DNA of 64,000 bases from Futiania mangrovi (lineage in GTDB: Bacteria; Pseudomonadota; Alphaproteobacteria; Futianiales; Futianiaceae), in NCBI RefSeq assembly GCF_024158125.1, contig NZ_JAMZFT010000001.1, positions 62,001 through 126,000 on the forward strand. The letters are read 5' to 3'. Every line of letters starts with the position of its first letter. Position 1 is the first letter of the stretch. The position numbers were made by a program, and so were the translations under genes. Positions 25,966 to 34,757 of the stretch are shown here, in pieces. The notes beneath the pieces are model-generated. The model ran no database searches. It had not been told where the DNA came from and worked only from the letters and a program-made list of their open reading frames with translations.

Positions 25966-26871
25966 ATGCTTTCGATCCCGCGCGTGCCGTCCCGGCGGAC
26001 AGCCGTCGTCGTGGCGCTGCTCGGCCTTCTGGCGGTTAGCCATTCGGTCCTCTTCATCCGCCTCGCCGACGCGCCGGCGGTCACCATCGCCTTCATGCGG
26101 GTTCTCGTGGGCACGCTCGTGTTCGCGCCGTTCGGCGCCGCGGCGCTGCGCGCTCTCGAGGGGGTCGATCCGGGCATCATGCGGCGCGCGGTGCTGTTGT
26201 CGCTGGGCAGCGGGGCGTTCCTCGCGGCGCATTTCGCAAGCTGGATCGCCTCCATGCAACGGGTGAGCATCGCGGAATCCATGGTGCTGGTCAGCCTGAC
26301 ACCGATCTGGATCGTGCTGATCGACGCGGCGCTGGGCCGCGGTGCGCCGGGCCGTTTGCTTGCCGGCGCCATCGCGCTCTGCCTTGCGGGCACGGCGGTG
26401 CTGGGCTTTCAGGGCGCGCAGCGTGTGGACGGCGACCTGCTCGGCCTTGGCCTTGCGACGGCGGGGGGCGTGTGCATGGCGGTCTACCTCACGGCCGGGC
26501 GCACCGCGCGTCAGCACCTGCCGGTCACGGCCTATGTGACGCTGTGCTATGGCTCCGCAGCGGCCTGGCTCCTTGCGGGCGCTTTGCTGGGCGGAGTTCC
26601 GCTGGGCGGTTTCGGCGAACAGACATGGGCGGCGATGATCGCGCTCGGCCTCGTGAGCCAGGTAATCGGACATACGAGCTACAACTGGACGCTGGGCACC
26701 CTGCCGCCGGTCTTCGTCGCGGTCTGTCTCCTGGGGGAGCCGATTCTCGGTGCGCTGCTCGGCCTCCTCTACCTGCAGGAGGCGATTCCGCCGGGCGCCG
26801 CCGCGGGTGGGGTCCTGATCCTCGCCGGCCTCGGACTGGCGCTGGCAGCAGAACTGCGGAAGGCGGGCTGA
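25966..26871 (+). CDS. EamA (DMT superfamily) transporter
   Basis: This 301-residue protein has ten predicted membrane helices in two EamA repeats. Typical segments are FIRLADAPAVTIAFMRVLVG near residue 30, ESMVLVSLTPIWIVLIDAAL near residue 105 and a second-repeat LLGEPILGALLGLLYLQEAI near residue 255. It is only distantly similar to the EamA gene at 22651, so the two are not a recent duplication. It stands alone. Substrate unknown. Confidence 0.88.
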   Translation: MLSIPRVPSRRTAVVVALLGLLAVSHSVLFIRLADAPAVTIAFMRVLVGTLVFAPFGAAALRALEGVDPGIMRRAVLLSLGSGAFLAAHFASWIASMQRVSIAESMVLVSLTPIWIVLIDAALGRGAPGRLLAGAIALCLAGTAVLGFQGAQRVDGDLLGLGLATAGGVCMAVYLTAGRTARQHLPVTAYVTLCYGSAAAWLLAGALLGGVPLGGFGEQTWAAMIALGLVSQVIGHTSYNWTLGTLPPVFVAVCLLGEPILGALLGLLYLQEAIPPGAAAGGVLILAGLGLALAAELRKAG

Positions 26872-26947
26872 GGCGGCCCGCGCGCCGACCGCAGCCTGGC
26901 CAGGGGCGAAAATTTGACGGATCTGTCATCGGCCTGACGCATGGCGC

Positions 26948-26977
26948 TTGACGAAGATCGACAGCCACGGCTACGAT
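26948..26977 (+). promoter_or_regulatory. Sigma-70-type promoter of the candidate RNA
   Basis: TTGACG (26948-26953) and TACGAT (26972-26977) are separated by 18 bases. A transcript would start near 26984 and run into a strong terminator at 27093-27128. Confidence 0.55.
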
Positions 26978-26983
26978 CCTTCT

Positions 26984-27132
26984 CGACAGGCAAGTCTGAC
27001 AGGGATGCGTCAAAAAGAATTGGGGGGCTGGCGGTTTTCAGGAACCGGCAGCCCTTTTCAAAAGGACGCAGAAGATAAGCCAGGGGAGACCGAACGGGGC
27101 TGCCGCGCGACCGCGCGGCGGCCCCGTTTGCT
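26984..27132 (+). ncRNA. Candidate structured small RNA or leader
   Basis: This roughly 150-base non-coding stretch lies between the EamA gene and DUF1465. It begins 7 bases after a good promoter and ends in a strong terminator. An outer helix TGCGTC (27006-27011) / GACGCA (27065-27070) encloses a 12-bp hairpin GGGCTGGCGGTT (27025-27036) / AACCGGCAGCCC (27043-27054) with one mismatch. It could be a free small RNA or an attenuating leader of DUF1465, whose start is 170 bases past the terminator. I cannot match it to a known family. The rest of the 429-base gap (26872-27300) holds only a GGACGT/ACGTCC inverted repeat near 27230. Confidence 0.45.
27093..27131 (+). terminator. Strong intrinsic terminator
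   Basis: A 16-bp stem with one G-U pair (left arm 27093-27108, right arm 27113-27128) has a four-base loop GACC and ends in TTT. It lies upstream of DUF1465, not behind a protein gene, since the preceding EamA stop is more than 200 bases away. Confidence 0.85.
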
Positions 27133-27300
27133 TGCGCGTCCGCCCTGCGTTCGCCGCCGTTCTCTTTTTCCACAGGCCGCCTCCCGAAGCGTCACGATGC
27201 GGCACGGACTGTGCATTACCGGAGCAATGGACGTTCCAGGACGTCCCCGAATGATCCAGCCGGGGCACAATCGGCGGATGAGCACAGGCGGCGGGGCACA

Positions 27301-27909
27301 ATGATGAGCAGCGTGGGTGAGCAGTTGCACACGGCAGGAAGGCAACAGGACAGGGCGGACATGGTCGCGCAGATCGGCGCGCGCCAGTTCGCGAGTTCGG
27401 CGGTTTTCTACAAGACCTTCGACGAGGCCATGGCGCTGGTGCAGGAAACGGCGGCCTATCTCGATGGGCAGGGACGCTTTGAAAGTCAGGATCTTGGCCG
27501 GGATTGCGCCCTTGTGTACGCCGCCGAAAGCATGCGTCTGACGACCCGGCTGATGCAGGTGTCGTCGTGGCTGCTGGCGCAGCGCGCGCTGCAGAAGGGG
27601 CAGATCGCATACGCCGAGGCTGCGGGGCCGAAATACCGGCTGTCCATGCCTGAGCCGTCGGTTGCACCGAACCCGCGTGTCCTGTCGCAGCTTCCGGACC
27701 GGTTCGTCACACTCATATCGCGTAGCCGCAGACTTTACGCCCGTGTCAAAAGGATTGACACGCAGCTGTACGGCGAGGGCGATCGAACGCAGCTTGCGGA
27801 GCCGCCGTTTGCCCATCACATCCGCCGTATCGAGGCTGCTTTCGCACCGGCGTTGCGCATGGACACCGCGCAGGCCGAGCCGCGGCATTCGCGTGGCGGC
27901 CGCGCCTGA
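27301..27909 (+). CDS. DUF1465 family protein
   Basis: This 202-residue protein is a DUF1465 member, a family restricted largely to alphaproteobacteria. Landmarks are FASSAVFYKTFDEAMALVQE near residue 33, AAESMRLTTRLMQVSSWLLA near residue 80 and ALQKGQIAYAEAAGPKYRLS after it. It is cytosolic and mostly helical. Function is unproven; the conserved place next to rpmE and an ABC exporter is typical of the class. A second ATG one codon later is equally possible. A strong terminator follows. Confidence 0.85.
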   Translation: MMSSVGEQLHTAGRQQDRADMVAQIGARQFASSAVFYKTFDEAMALVQETAAYLDGQGRFESQDLGRDCALVYAAESMRLTTRLMQVSSWLLAQRALQKGQIAYAEAAGPKYRLSMPEPSVAPNPRVLSQLPDRFVTLISRSRRLYARVKRIDTQLYGEGDRTQLAEPPFAHHIRRIEAAFAPALRMDTAQAEPRHSRGGRA

Positions 27910-27952
27910 CCGGCGCGGCCAGCCCGGCATCGTTCAAGGGGGGCAGGCGCGC

Positions 27953-27988
27953 AAAGGGCGCGGAGGGGGAAACCCGTCCGCGCCCTTT
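27953..27988. terminator. Intrinsic terminator between DUF1465 and rpmE
   Basis: A perfect 12-bp stem (AAAGGGCGCGGA with TCCGCGCCCTTT) continues into an inner GGG-GAAA-CCC hairpin, giving a very stable structure. It lies between two convergent genes and can serve both. Confidence 0.88.
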
Positions 27989-28056
27989 CCGTCTTGAGGT
28001 GCGCCGCTCGAGGGCAGAACAGGGGCGCGTTACACCGCGCCCATGCGTTCGGCCGC

Positions 28057-28287
28057 TCAGCTCTTGATGACGCCGAAGCCTTCGAACCGCTTCTTGAAGC
28101 GGCTGATGCGGCCGCCCGTGTCCATCAGGCGCTGGGTGCCGCCCGTCCACGCCGGGTGGGACCTGGAGTCGATGTCGAGGGTGAGCGTGTCGCCCTCTTT
28201 CCCATAGGTCGAACGGGTCTGATAGGTCGTGCCATCGGTCATGGCGACGGTGATCATGTGGTAGTCGGGATGTCCGTCTTTCTTCAT
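28057..28287 (-). CDS. rpmE: 50S ribosomal protein L31
   Basis: This 76-residue protein is bL31, a component of the large subunit that bridges to the small subunit. It begins [20 protein letters not shown], with [20 protein letters not shown] in the middle and a basic tail. It has no cysteine at all, so it is the zinc-independent form, as is usual in alphaproteobacteria. ATG 28287 gives the canonical start. It is divergent from the ABC exporter. Confidence 0.95.
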   Translation of the reverse strand: MKKDGHPDYHMITVAMTDGTTYQTRSTYGKEGDTLTLDIDSRSHPAWTGGTQRLMDTGGRISRFKKRFEGFGVIKS

Positions 28288-28502
28288 GACGCTCACTCCG
28301 CGGATGCTGCCGGTGATGCCTTGCGCGCCAGCGTGCGGGCCCGTGGCATAGGTTCAAGCGGCGCTCTATAGACGAGGAACGGGCGGCCTGCAAGGGGCGG
28401 CGGCGCTCTGCGCGCCGGATGGGAGCGTTGCGGCCTGCCCCGGCGCTTGGTAAGCACGGTTCGGCGTTGTCTTGAGACACGAGTTTGCCGAGCAGGGACA
28501 GC

Positions 28503-30356
28503 ATGAGCCAGACGTCCGAGCCGCATTCCGCCACAACGTCGGCGCCGTCCGCCGCCGAGGAGGGCGTCCGCCCCTCGTCGCGCTCGCTGGGGCCCCTGGC
28601 CGGTCTCTGGCCTTTCGTGCGGCCGCATCGCGGTCTCGTGACCGGGGCCGTCATCGCGCTGATCGTGGCGGCGCTCGTGACCCTGACGGTCCCGATGGCA
28701 TTCCGGCGGATGATCGACAACGGGTTCGCCGCATCGAACGCGGCGTTCATCGACAAGTACTTCCTCATGCTGATCGCGGTTGCGGGCCTGCTGGCCATGG
28801 CGACGGCGGTGCGCTTCTACCTGGTCACGCGACTGGGAGAGCGGGTGATCGCGGACCTGCGCGAAGCGGTCTACGCCCATGTGCTGAAACTCTCGCCGGA
28901 GTTCTTCGCGGTCCAGCGGACGGGAGAGGTTTTGTCGCGGCTCACGACCGACACCACGGTCATCCAGGGCGTCGTGGGGTCGAGCGCGTCCATCGCGCTG
29001 CGCAACATGCTGCTGCTTGTGGGAGGGCTCGCCATGCTGATCGTGACGAGCCCGAAGCTGACCGCGCTCGTCTTCGTGCTGGTGCCCGTGGTCGTCGGGC
29101 CGATCATCGTGCTGGGGCGCAAGGTGCGACGGCTGTCGCGCCTGTCGCAGGACAAGGTGGCCGCCTCCAGCGCCTTCGCGGGCGAAAGTCTCTCGGCGAT
29201 CCAGACGGTCCAGGCCTTCACGCACGAGGGGGCGGACGCACGCACCTTCCGCGGCCTGGTGGAGGAGGCTTTCGATGCGGCGCTGGGCCGCGTGCGGGCC
29301 CGCTCGGCGCTGACCGTCATCGTGATCTTCCTGATTTTCTCCGGAATCGTCGGCATCCTGTGGCTCGGCGCGCAGGACGTGCTGACGGGTGCGATGACCG
29401 GCGGGGAGCTTGCGCAGTTCGTCCTCTACGCGGTGTTCGTCGCGGGTGCGGTAGGGGCCCTGTCGGAGGTTTGGGGCGAGGTGCAGCGGGCGGCCGGCGC
29501 GACCGAGCGGCTGATGGAACTGCTCGACGCCAAGCCCGCGATCCGCGCGCCCGAAAGCCCCGTGGCGCTGCCCGTACCGGCGCGTGGCGAAGTGGCCTTC
29601 GATGCCGTGAGCTTCCGTTACCCGATGCGGCCCGACCGGTCGGCGCTCGACGAGGTGAGTTTCACGGTTGCGCCAGGGGAGACGGTGGCGCTGGTGGGGC
29701 CCAGCGGTGCGGGAAAGAGCACGGTCTTTCAGCTTCTTCTGCGCTTCTACGACCCGCAGACGGGCCGCGTGCGCATCGACGGGGCCGACCTGCGCAAGGC
29801 GGACCCGGCGGACGTGCGCGCGCGCATCGCCATCGTGCCGCAGGACACGGCGATCTTCGGCACCGACGCGCTGGAGAACATCCGTTACGGCCGCCCGGCC
29901 GCCACCGAGGAGGAGGTGATCGCCGCCGCGAAGGCCGCCGCCGCGCACGACTTCATCGAGATGCTGCCCGACGGCTACCACACCTTCCTGGGCGAGCGGG
30001 GCGTTACGCTCTCCGGCGGCCAGCGGCAGCGGCTCGCCATTGCCCGTGCGCTGCTGAAGGACGCGCCGATCCTGCTGCTCGACGAGGCGACGAGCGCGCT
30101 CGACGCGGAGAGCGAGCGGCTGGTGCAGACCGCGCTCGAACGGCTGATGGAGGGGCGCACGACGCTCGTCATCGCGCACCGGCTCGCGACCGTGCGGCGC
30201 GCCGACCGCATCCTCGTGATGGAGGACGGCCGCATCGTCGAGACCGGCACGCACGAGGAATTGTCGGCCCGCTCCGGCCTCTATGCGCGGCTCGCGCGTT
30301 TGCAGTTCGGGGCCGAGGTGGCGCCGTTGCGGGCCGTTACCGCTCCGTCAGCTTGA
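28503..30356 (+). CDS. ABC transporter, fused permease and ATPase
   Basis: This 617-residue half-transporter has six membrane helices over residues 45-330 and a C-terminal ATPase with Walker A GPSGAGKS near residue 405, signature [15 protein letters not shown] near residue 508 and Walker [13 protein letters not shown]. The layout is that of MsbA/ABCB-type exporters acting as homodimers; the substrate may be a lipid or hydrophobic compound. ATG 28503 has AGGGAC 8 bases upstream; a TTG at 28485 is unlikely. Its 3' end overlaps the convergent OmpA/MotB-like gene by 20 bases. Confidence 0.92.
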   Translation: MSQTSEPHSATTSAPSAAEEGVRPSSRSLGPLAGLWPFVRPHRGLVTGAVIALIVAALVTLTVPMAFRRMIDNGFAASNAAFIDKYFLMLIAVAGLLAMATAVRFYLVTRLGERVIADLREAVYAHVLKLSPEFFAVQRTGEVLSRLTTDTTVIQGVVGSSASIALRNMLLLVGGLAMLIVTSPKLTALVFVLVPVVVGPIIVLGRKVRRLSRLSQDKVAASSAFAGESLSAIQTVQAFTHEGADARTFRGLVEEAFDAALGRVRARSALTVIVIFLIFSGIVGILWLGAQDVLTGAMTGGELAQFVLYAVFVAGAVGALSEVWGEVQRAAGATERLMELLDAKPAIRAPESPVALPVPARGEVAFDAVSFRYPMRPDRSALDEVSFTVAPGETVALVGPSGAGKSTVFQLLLRFYDPQTGRVRIDGADLRKADPADVRARIAIVPQDTAIFGTDALENIRYGRPAATEEEVIAAAKAAAAHDFIEMLPDGYHTFLGERGVTLSGGQRQRLAIARALLKDAPILLLDEATSALDAESERLVQTALERLMEGRTTLVIAHRLATVRRADRILVMEDGRIVETGTHEELSARSGLYARLARLQFGAEVAPLRAVTAPSA

Positions 30357-31797
30357 ACTCGATCCGGCGGTTGCGGGCGTAGGCCTCCGCCGTCCGGCGG
30401 TCGTCGATGGGCTGGAAGGAGCCGAAGCCGGCGGCCGCGAGGCGTTCCTCCGGGATACCGCGGCTGCTGAGGAACTTCACGACCGAGACGGCGCGCGCCG
30501 TCGACAGCTCCCAGTTCGACGGGAACTCCGGCGTGCTGATCGGGCGGGCGTCGGTATGCCCGTCGACGCGGACGATCCAGTCGATGTCGGGCGGGATCTC
30601 CGGGATGATGCGCAGCAGGACGTCCGCCAGCCGCTCAAGCTCCCCGCGCCCGTCCGCGCCGATCTCGGCGGAGGCGACCTCGAACAGCACCTCGGACTGG
30701 AAGACGAAGCGGTCGCCGCGGATCTCGATGCCCGCCGTGTCGCCGAGGATCTGGCGCAGGCGTCCGAAGAATTCCGACCGGTAGCGCTGCAGTTCGCTGA
30801 CTTTCTCGGCGAGCGCGGCGTTCAGCCGCTGGCCGAGGTCGGCGATCACCACCTGCTGCTCCTGCGTGCGCGCCTCGGACGCATCGAGCGCCTCCTGTAG
30901 CGACGCAAGCTGCTGGCGCAACACGGCGACCTGCTGGTTGAGGAGGAGGAGGGCGGCCTCGGCCTCGTTCGCCCGGCCCGTCTGTTCCTTCAGCGTCTCG
31001 CGTGCCGCGGCGATTTCTTCCTGCGTGGCGGCGGCCTGCTCGCGGGCCCGGTCGGCGCTGTCGCGCGCGGTCTTGAGATCCGCCGAGAGCGAGGACAGAG
31101 CCGTCTCGCGCTGGGCCAGCAATTGTTCGAGCCGCCTGCGCGCCTCCGCGGCGAGCAGTGCGCGCTGTTCGGCGTTGCTCAGTTCGCCGGTGAGGCCTTT
31201 CTTCTCGGCCTCCAGAAGCTCCGCGCGGGCGCGCGCCTCCTCCAGCTTGCGGGCGAGGTCGGCGCGCTGTTGTTCCGATAGCGCCTCAAGCTCGGCCATC
31301 GCGCTTTCGAGCCGTGCCGCCTCCGCCTCCGACGCGGTCGCGCGCGAGGACAGGCTGTCGGCAAGGGCTGCAAGCCGGTCGCGCTCCGCCGTCAGCGCGC
31401 CGACCTCGGTGCGGGCCTGGTCGAGATCGCCCCGCGTCTGCGCAAGCAGCCGGGAGAGGCGGTCGCGCTCGTCCTGCGCATCCGAGAGGCGGGCGAGCGC
31501 GCGGTCGCGCTCCACCCCCAGGGTGGCGAGCGAGGCTGTCGCCTCGCTCAGGCGGGAGGAAAGCGTCTCAGTCGTCTCCTGCTCGATGGCGAGCAGGCTC
31601 GACAGGTCCGCCACCTCGCGCGTCAGGCGGTCGAGCTGTGCGTCGCGCCCGCTGATCGCCTCCGACAGGAAGAATTGCGCCAGCATGAACACCGACAGCA
31701 GGAACATGACCACGAGGACGAGCGCGGTCAGCGCATCGACGAAGCCGGGCCAGTAGTCGCCCTGCAGCCGCCGTCCGCGTGCCGACCGGATGGCCAT
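30337..31797 (-). CDS. MotB/OmpA-like protein with long coiled coil
   Basis: This 486-residue protein has one N-terminal membrane helix, [20 protein letters not shown], with Asp21 placed like the proton-binding Asp of MotB. A coiled coil of about 300 residues, rich in Glu, Ala, Leu and Arg, follows from residue 50 to 350. A C-terminal OmpA peptidoglycan-binding domain has [20 protein letters not shown] and [10 protein letters not shown]. It is probably the stator-like partner of the MotA-like protein encoded 3 bases upstream in the operon. It is far longer than flagellar MotB and no flagellar genes are nearby. Its role is inferred as a proton-driven envelope motor. Confidence 0.85.
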   Translation of the reverse strand: MAIRSARGRRLQGDYWPGFVDALTALVLVVMFLLSVFMLAQFFLSEAISGRDAQLDRLTREVADLSSLLAIEQETTETLSSRLSEATASLATLGVERDRALARLSDAQDERDRLSRLLAQTRGDLDQARTEVGALTAERDRLAALADSLSSRATASEAEAARLESAMAELEALSEQQRADLARKLEEARARAELLEAEKKGLTGELSNAEQRALLAAEARRRLEQLLAQRETALSSLSADLKTARDSADRAREQAAATQEEIAAARETLKEQTGRANEAEAALLLLNQQVAVLRQQLASLQEALDASEARTQEQQVVIADLGQRLNAALAEKVSELQRYRSEFFGRLRQILGDTAGIEIRGDRFVFQSEVLFEVASAEIGADGRGELERLADVLLRIIPEIPPDIDWIVRVDGHTDARPISTPEFPSNWELSTARAVSVVKFLSSRGIPEERLAAAGFGSFQPIDDRRTAEAYARNRRIEFKLTER

Positions 31798-31800
31798 CGC

Positions 31801-32967
31801 CTACCCCCGCTTCTCCGCGCTGGCAGCCACGGTGCGGGCGAGCATGCGGATCTCCGCGCGCAGCTCGTCGATCATGTCGGCGCGTCCGGCGGCGTTTTCC
31901 TCCAGCAGGCGCTTCACATAGACGTCGACGTTGCGGATGTGCCCGCGCGTCACCTCGTCGATGGTAAGCTCCCGTGTCTCGGCTATGTTCGCGATACGGT
32001 CGAGCGCGGGCTTCAGCTCGTCCTGGCGGTCGGCGAGCGCCTGCAACTTGCCCTGCTCGGCCTGCAGGGCCTCGGTCAGCGCCATCAGCCGCTCCGCAAG
32101 CTTGGCAACCGCATCGCCGGAGCGGACGCGCGCGGCCTCCGCCTTCTCCAGCGTGCGCTCCATCCGCTCCAGGCTCTCCGCCGTGCGTTCCAGCAGCGCG
32201 CCCATGTAGGCGGGCATCGCGTGGTCGCCCTCGACCGCCGCGCCGGCGCCGATCTTCGTCTGACCGGAGAGCCACTCCTCCAGGTCGTTGTAGAAGGCGT
32301 TCTGCGCCTGCCCGAGCTGCAGGTCGAGAAAGCCCAGCACCAGCGAACCCGACAGGCCCAGCAACGAGGAGGCGAACGCCGTGCCCATGCCGTCGAGCGG
32401 CGCTTCCAGCCCGCGTTTCAGGTCGTCGAAGATGCTCGTGATGTCGCCCGAGCCGACATTGAGCGAGCGGATCGTGTCGACGATCGCGCCGATGGTCGAC
32501 AGAAGCCCCCAGAAGGTGCCGAGCAGGCCGAGGAAGATCAGCAGGCCGATCAGGTAGCGCGCGATCTCCCGGCTTTCCTCGAGCCGCGCGCCTAGCGAAT
32601 CGAGGATCGAGCGCATCGACAGTGCAGAGAACGCGCCGCGGCTGCGGTTCTGCCGCAGCATGGCGGCGATCGGGGCGAGCATTGAGGGCGGCACGATCAC
32701 GTCGACGCCGCTGCGCCCTTCCATGTAGGCCTCGATCCAGTTTGTGGACCGGCCGAGCAGGAAGACCTGCCGCAGGATGTAGACGATGCCGAGAAGGGCT
32801 GTGGCGATGATCAGCCCGTTGAGCACCGGGTTGGTGGAGAAGATGTTGATGATCTCGCGGTGAAGCGCGGCCGTGACCAGCGTCACCAGCGCGAGAAAGA
32901 TGCCCATGCGCACGAGAAAGCGTGTCGGCCGTGTCACATCCGACGGGCGTGCGTCCAATGTCGCCAT
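31801..32967 (-). CDS. MotA/TolQ/ExbB-like proton channel protein
   Basis: This 388-residue protein has membrane helices near residues 18-36, 48-66, 136-158 and 195-215. It contains the family segment FLGLLGTFWGLLSTIGAIVD and GMGTAFASSLLGLSGSLVLG. A cytoplasmic C-terminal coiled coil of about 150 residues follows, longer than in TolQ or ExbB. It is the partner of the downstream MotB/OmpA-like gene. The pair recurs as a two-gene unit in alphaproteobacteria without an accepted name. It is distinct from TolQ at 48733. Confidence 0.87.
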   Translation of the reverse strand: MATLDARPSDVTRPTRFLVRMGIFLALVTLVTAALHREIINIFSTNPVLNGLIIATALLGIVYILRQVFLLGRSTNWIEAYMEGRSGVDVIVPPSMLAPIAAMLRQNRSRGAFSALSMRSILDSLGARLEESREIARYLIGLLIFLGLLGTFWGLLSTIGAIVDTIRSLNVGSGDITSIFDDLKRGLEAPLDGMGTAFASSLLGLSGSLVLGFLDLQLGQAQNAFYNDLEEWLSGQTKIGAGAAVEGDHAMPAYMGALLERTAESLERMERTLEKAEAARVRSGDAVAKLAERLMALTEALQAEQGKLQALADRQDELKPALDRIANIAETRELTIDEVTRGHIRNVDVYVKRLLEENAAGRADMIDELRAEIRMLARTVAASAEKRG

Positions 32968-33117
32968 GCGCCAGATCGCTCCGTCTCAAGATGGCGGGAC
33001 CCGACGGCACGGGACCCGCGGGCCACCCGGACTCCCGAGGTGATTCGGGATGTCACAGACTGTACCGGTTCGGGGCGGCGATGGCGAGACGGCGTCCGGA
33101 CGGGGCCGGGCCGCGGC

Positions 33118-34011
33118 TCAGGCGCTGCCGTCCCCGTCGCCGGAGATGCCGGCTTCGGGCGCCTCCGCGGGCGCTTCCGCAGCGGCCTTGCGGGCGGCCT
33201 CCCCGCCGCGTGCCGCGCTGCGCAACAGCTTGCGGACGGGGTCGTGCAGGTCGGCGTTCGCGGCGAGCACGCTGCCGGTCTCGAGAATGTCGGGGCCGCC
33301 CAGGACGTCGGTCACGGTGCCGCCGGCCTCGCGCACCATCAGGATGCCCGCGGCCATGTCCCACGGCGACAGCCCCCGCTCCCAGAAGCCGTCGTACCGC
33401 CCGGCCGCCACATAGGCGAGGTCGAGCGCCGCCGACCCGAAGCGGCGGATGCCGGCGACGCGGTTGGTGATCTTGACGAGGTCGCGCATCAGGGCGTCGT
33501 GGCCGGGCTTGCCCGCATAGGGGATGCCGGTCGCAAGCAGGGCCTGCGTCAGGTCGCGGCGGGCCGACACGCGCAGACGCCGGTCGTTGAGGTACGCGCC
33601 CTTGCCCTTCTCGGCCCAGAACAGCTCGTTCTTGACGGGATCGAAGATCACGCCCGCGGCGATCCGCCCCTTCTGCTCATAGGCGATGGAGATCGCCCAG
33701 TGCGGCAGGCCGTGGAGGAAGTTCGTCGTGCCGTCCAGCGGGTCGACGATGAAGCGGTGCTCGTCGGCAAGGCCGCCGCCGGTCACCCCCGTCTCCTCCA
33801 TCAGCAGGCCGAACTCGGGCCGGGCGCGCTTCAGCTCCTCGCCGATCACCTTCTCGGCCTTGCGGTCGGCGGCGCTGACGAAGTCGGCCGGGCCCTTCTT
33901 CGAGACCTGCAGGTGCTCGACTTCGTTGAAGTCGCGCAGGAGACCACGCGCCGCCTTGCGGGCGGCGCCGATCATGACGGTGACGACGGCGGAGTGGCGG
34001 GGGGCGTCCAT
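33118..34011 (-). CDS. Inositol monophosphatase family protein (SuhB-like)
   Basis: This 297-residue protein is a magnesium-dependent, lithium-sensitive-type phosphatase of the IMPase fold. Metal-binding motifs are MEETG near residue 71, IVDPLDGTTNFLHGLPHWAI near residue 88 and LSPWDMAAGILMVREAGG near residue 210. It probably hydrolyses inositol-1-phosphate or a related sugar phosphate; SuhB in E. coli also has an RNA-polymerase role. A 30-residue alanine- and glutamate-rich tail is added at the C terminus. It lies directly behind efp on the same strand. Confidence 0.92.
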   Translation of the reverse strand: MDAPRHSAVVTVMIGAARKAARGLLRDFNEVEHLQVSKKGPADFVSAADRKAEKVIGEELKRARPEFGLLMEETGVTGGGLADEHRFIVDPLDGTTNFLHGLPHWAISIAYEQKGRIAAGVIFDPVKNELFWAEKGKGAYLNDRRLRVSARRDLTQALLATGIPYAGKPGHDALMRDLVKITNRVAGIRRFGSAALDLAYVAAGRYDGFWERGLSPWDMAAGILMVREAGGTVTDVLGGPDILETGSVLAANADLHDPVRKLLRSAARGGEAARKAAAEAPAEAPEAGISGDGDGSA

Positions 34012-34018
34012 CGCGGGC

Positions 34019-34582
34019 TCAGTCCGCCCGCCGGACGTATTCGCTGGTCTCGGTCGCGACGATGACCTTCTCGCCCGTCGACATGAAGGGCGGCACCATA
34101 ACGCGCACGCCGTTCGACAGGATCGCCGGCTTGTAGGAGGCGGCTGCCGTCTGGCCCTTCACGGTCGGCTCGGTCTCGACCACTTCGAGCGTCACGTATT
34201 CGGGAAGCTGGCAGGAGATGTAGGTGCCCTCGTGGCTCTCCAGCATGACCTTCATGCCTTCCTGGAGGTAGACGGCGCGGTCGCCGACGAAGTCGCGGGG
34301 CAGTTCCACCTGCTCGAACGATTCCTGGTCCATGAAGACCAGCATGTCACCGTTCTCGTAGAGGTACTGGAAATCGCGCTGCTCCAGACGGACGCGCTCC
34401 ACCGTCTCGGAGGCGCGGAACCGCTCGTTGAGCTTGCGGCCGTCGAACAGGTTCTTCAGCTCGACCTGGTTGTACGCGCCGCCCTTGCCGGGCTTCACCG
34501 CCTGCGTCTTGACCGCGACCCAGAGCGTGTCCTGGTGCCGGATCACGTTGCCGGGGCGGATTTCATTGCCGTCGATCTTCAT
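34019..34582 (-). CDS. efp: Elongation factor P
   Basis: EF-P relieves ribosome stalling at polyproline stretches. This 187-residue protein begins [20 protein letters not shown] and has the tip-loop sequence [16 protein letters not shown] with the modifiable lysine near residue 33; later segments [17 protein letters not shown] and [20 protein letters not shown] are typical. ATG 34582 matches family starts; ATG 34588 would add two residues. No epmA or epmB gene is in the window. TolA at 49947 is very proline-rich and would be a plausible client. Confidence 0.95.
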   Translation of the reverse strand: MKIDGNEIRPGNVIRHQDTLWVAVKTQAVKPGKGGAYNQVELKNLFDGRKLNERFRASETVERVRLEQRDFQYLYENGDMLVFMDQESFEQVELPRDFVGDRAVYLQEGMKVMLESHEGTYISCQLPEYVTLEVVETEPTVKGQTAAASYKPAILSNGVRVMVPPFMSTGEKVIVATETSEYVRRAD

Positions 34583-34757
34583 CGGCATCACCGTCCATCT
34601 GAAAAGAGCGCGCCGCTCGGGGAACCCGGAACCGTCTTGCCCGTTCCAGCGAAGCGGGCATGGACAGGCGGGACCCTTGCGGCGAATGTGGGCAGCTATC
34701 TAGCAGGGCGCGCACGGGCTTTCAACGGCGGCGGACAGGCGGGGCCGGGACGGACAC

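Noticed and set aside
26948-27304. 118-residue frame through the candidate RNA region
   Set aside because: It starts at the TTG of the -35 box, runs through a terminator hairpin and overlaps the DUF1465 start. Composition and signals do not fit a protein gene.
30337-32967. Zorya-type phage defence (ZorAB)
   Set aside because: The two proteins resemble ZorA and ZorB in layout, but no ZorC, ZorD or ZorE gene is near. The neighbours are housekeeping genes (ABC exporter, suhB, efp), so a defence island is not supported.
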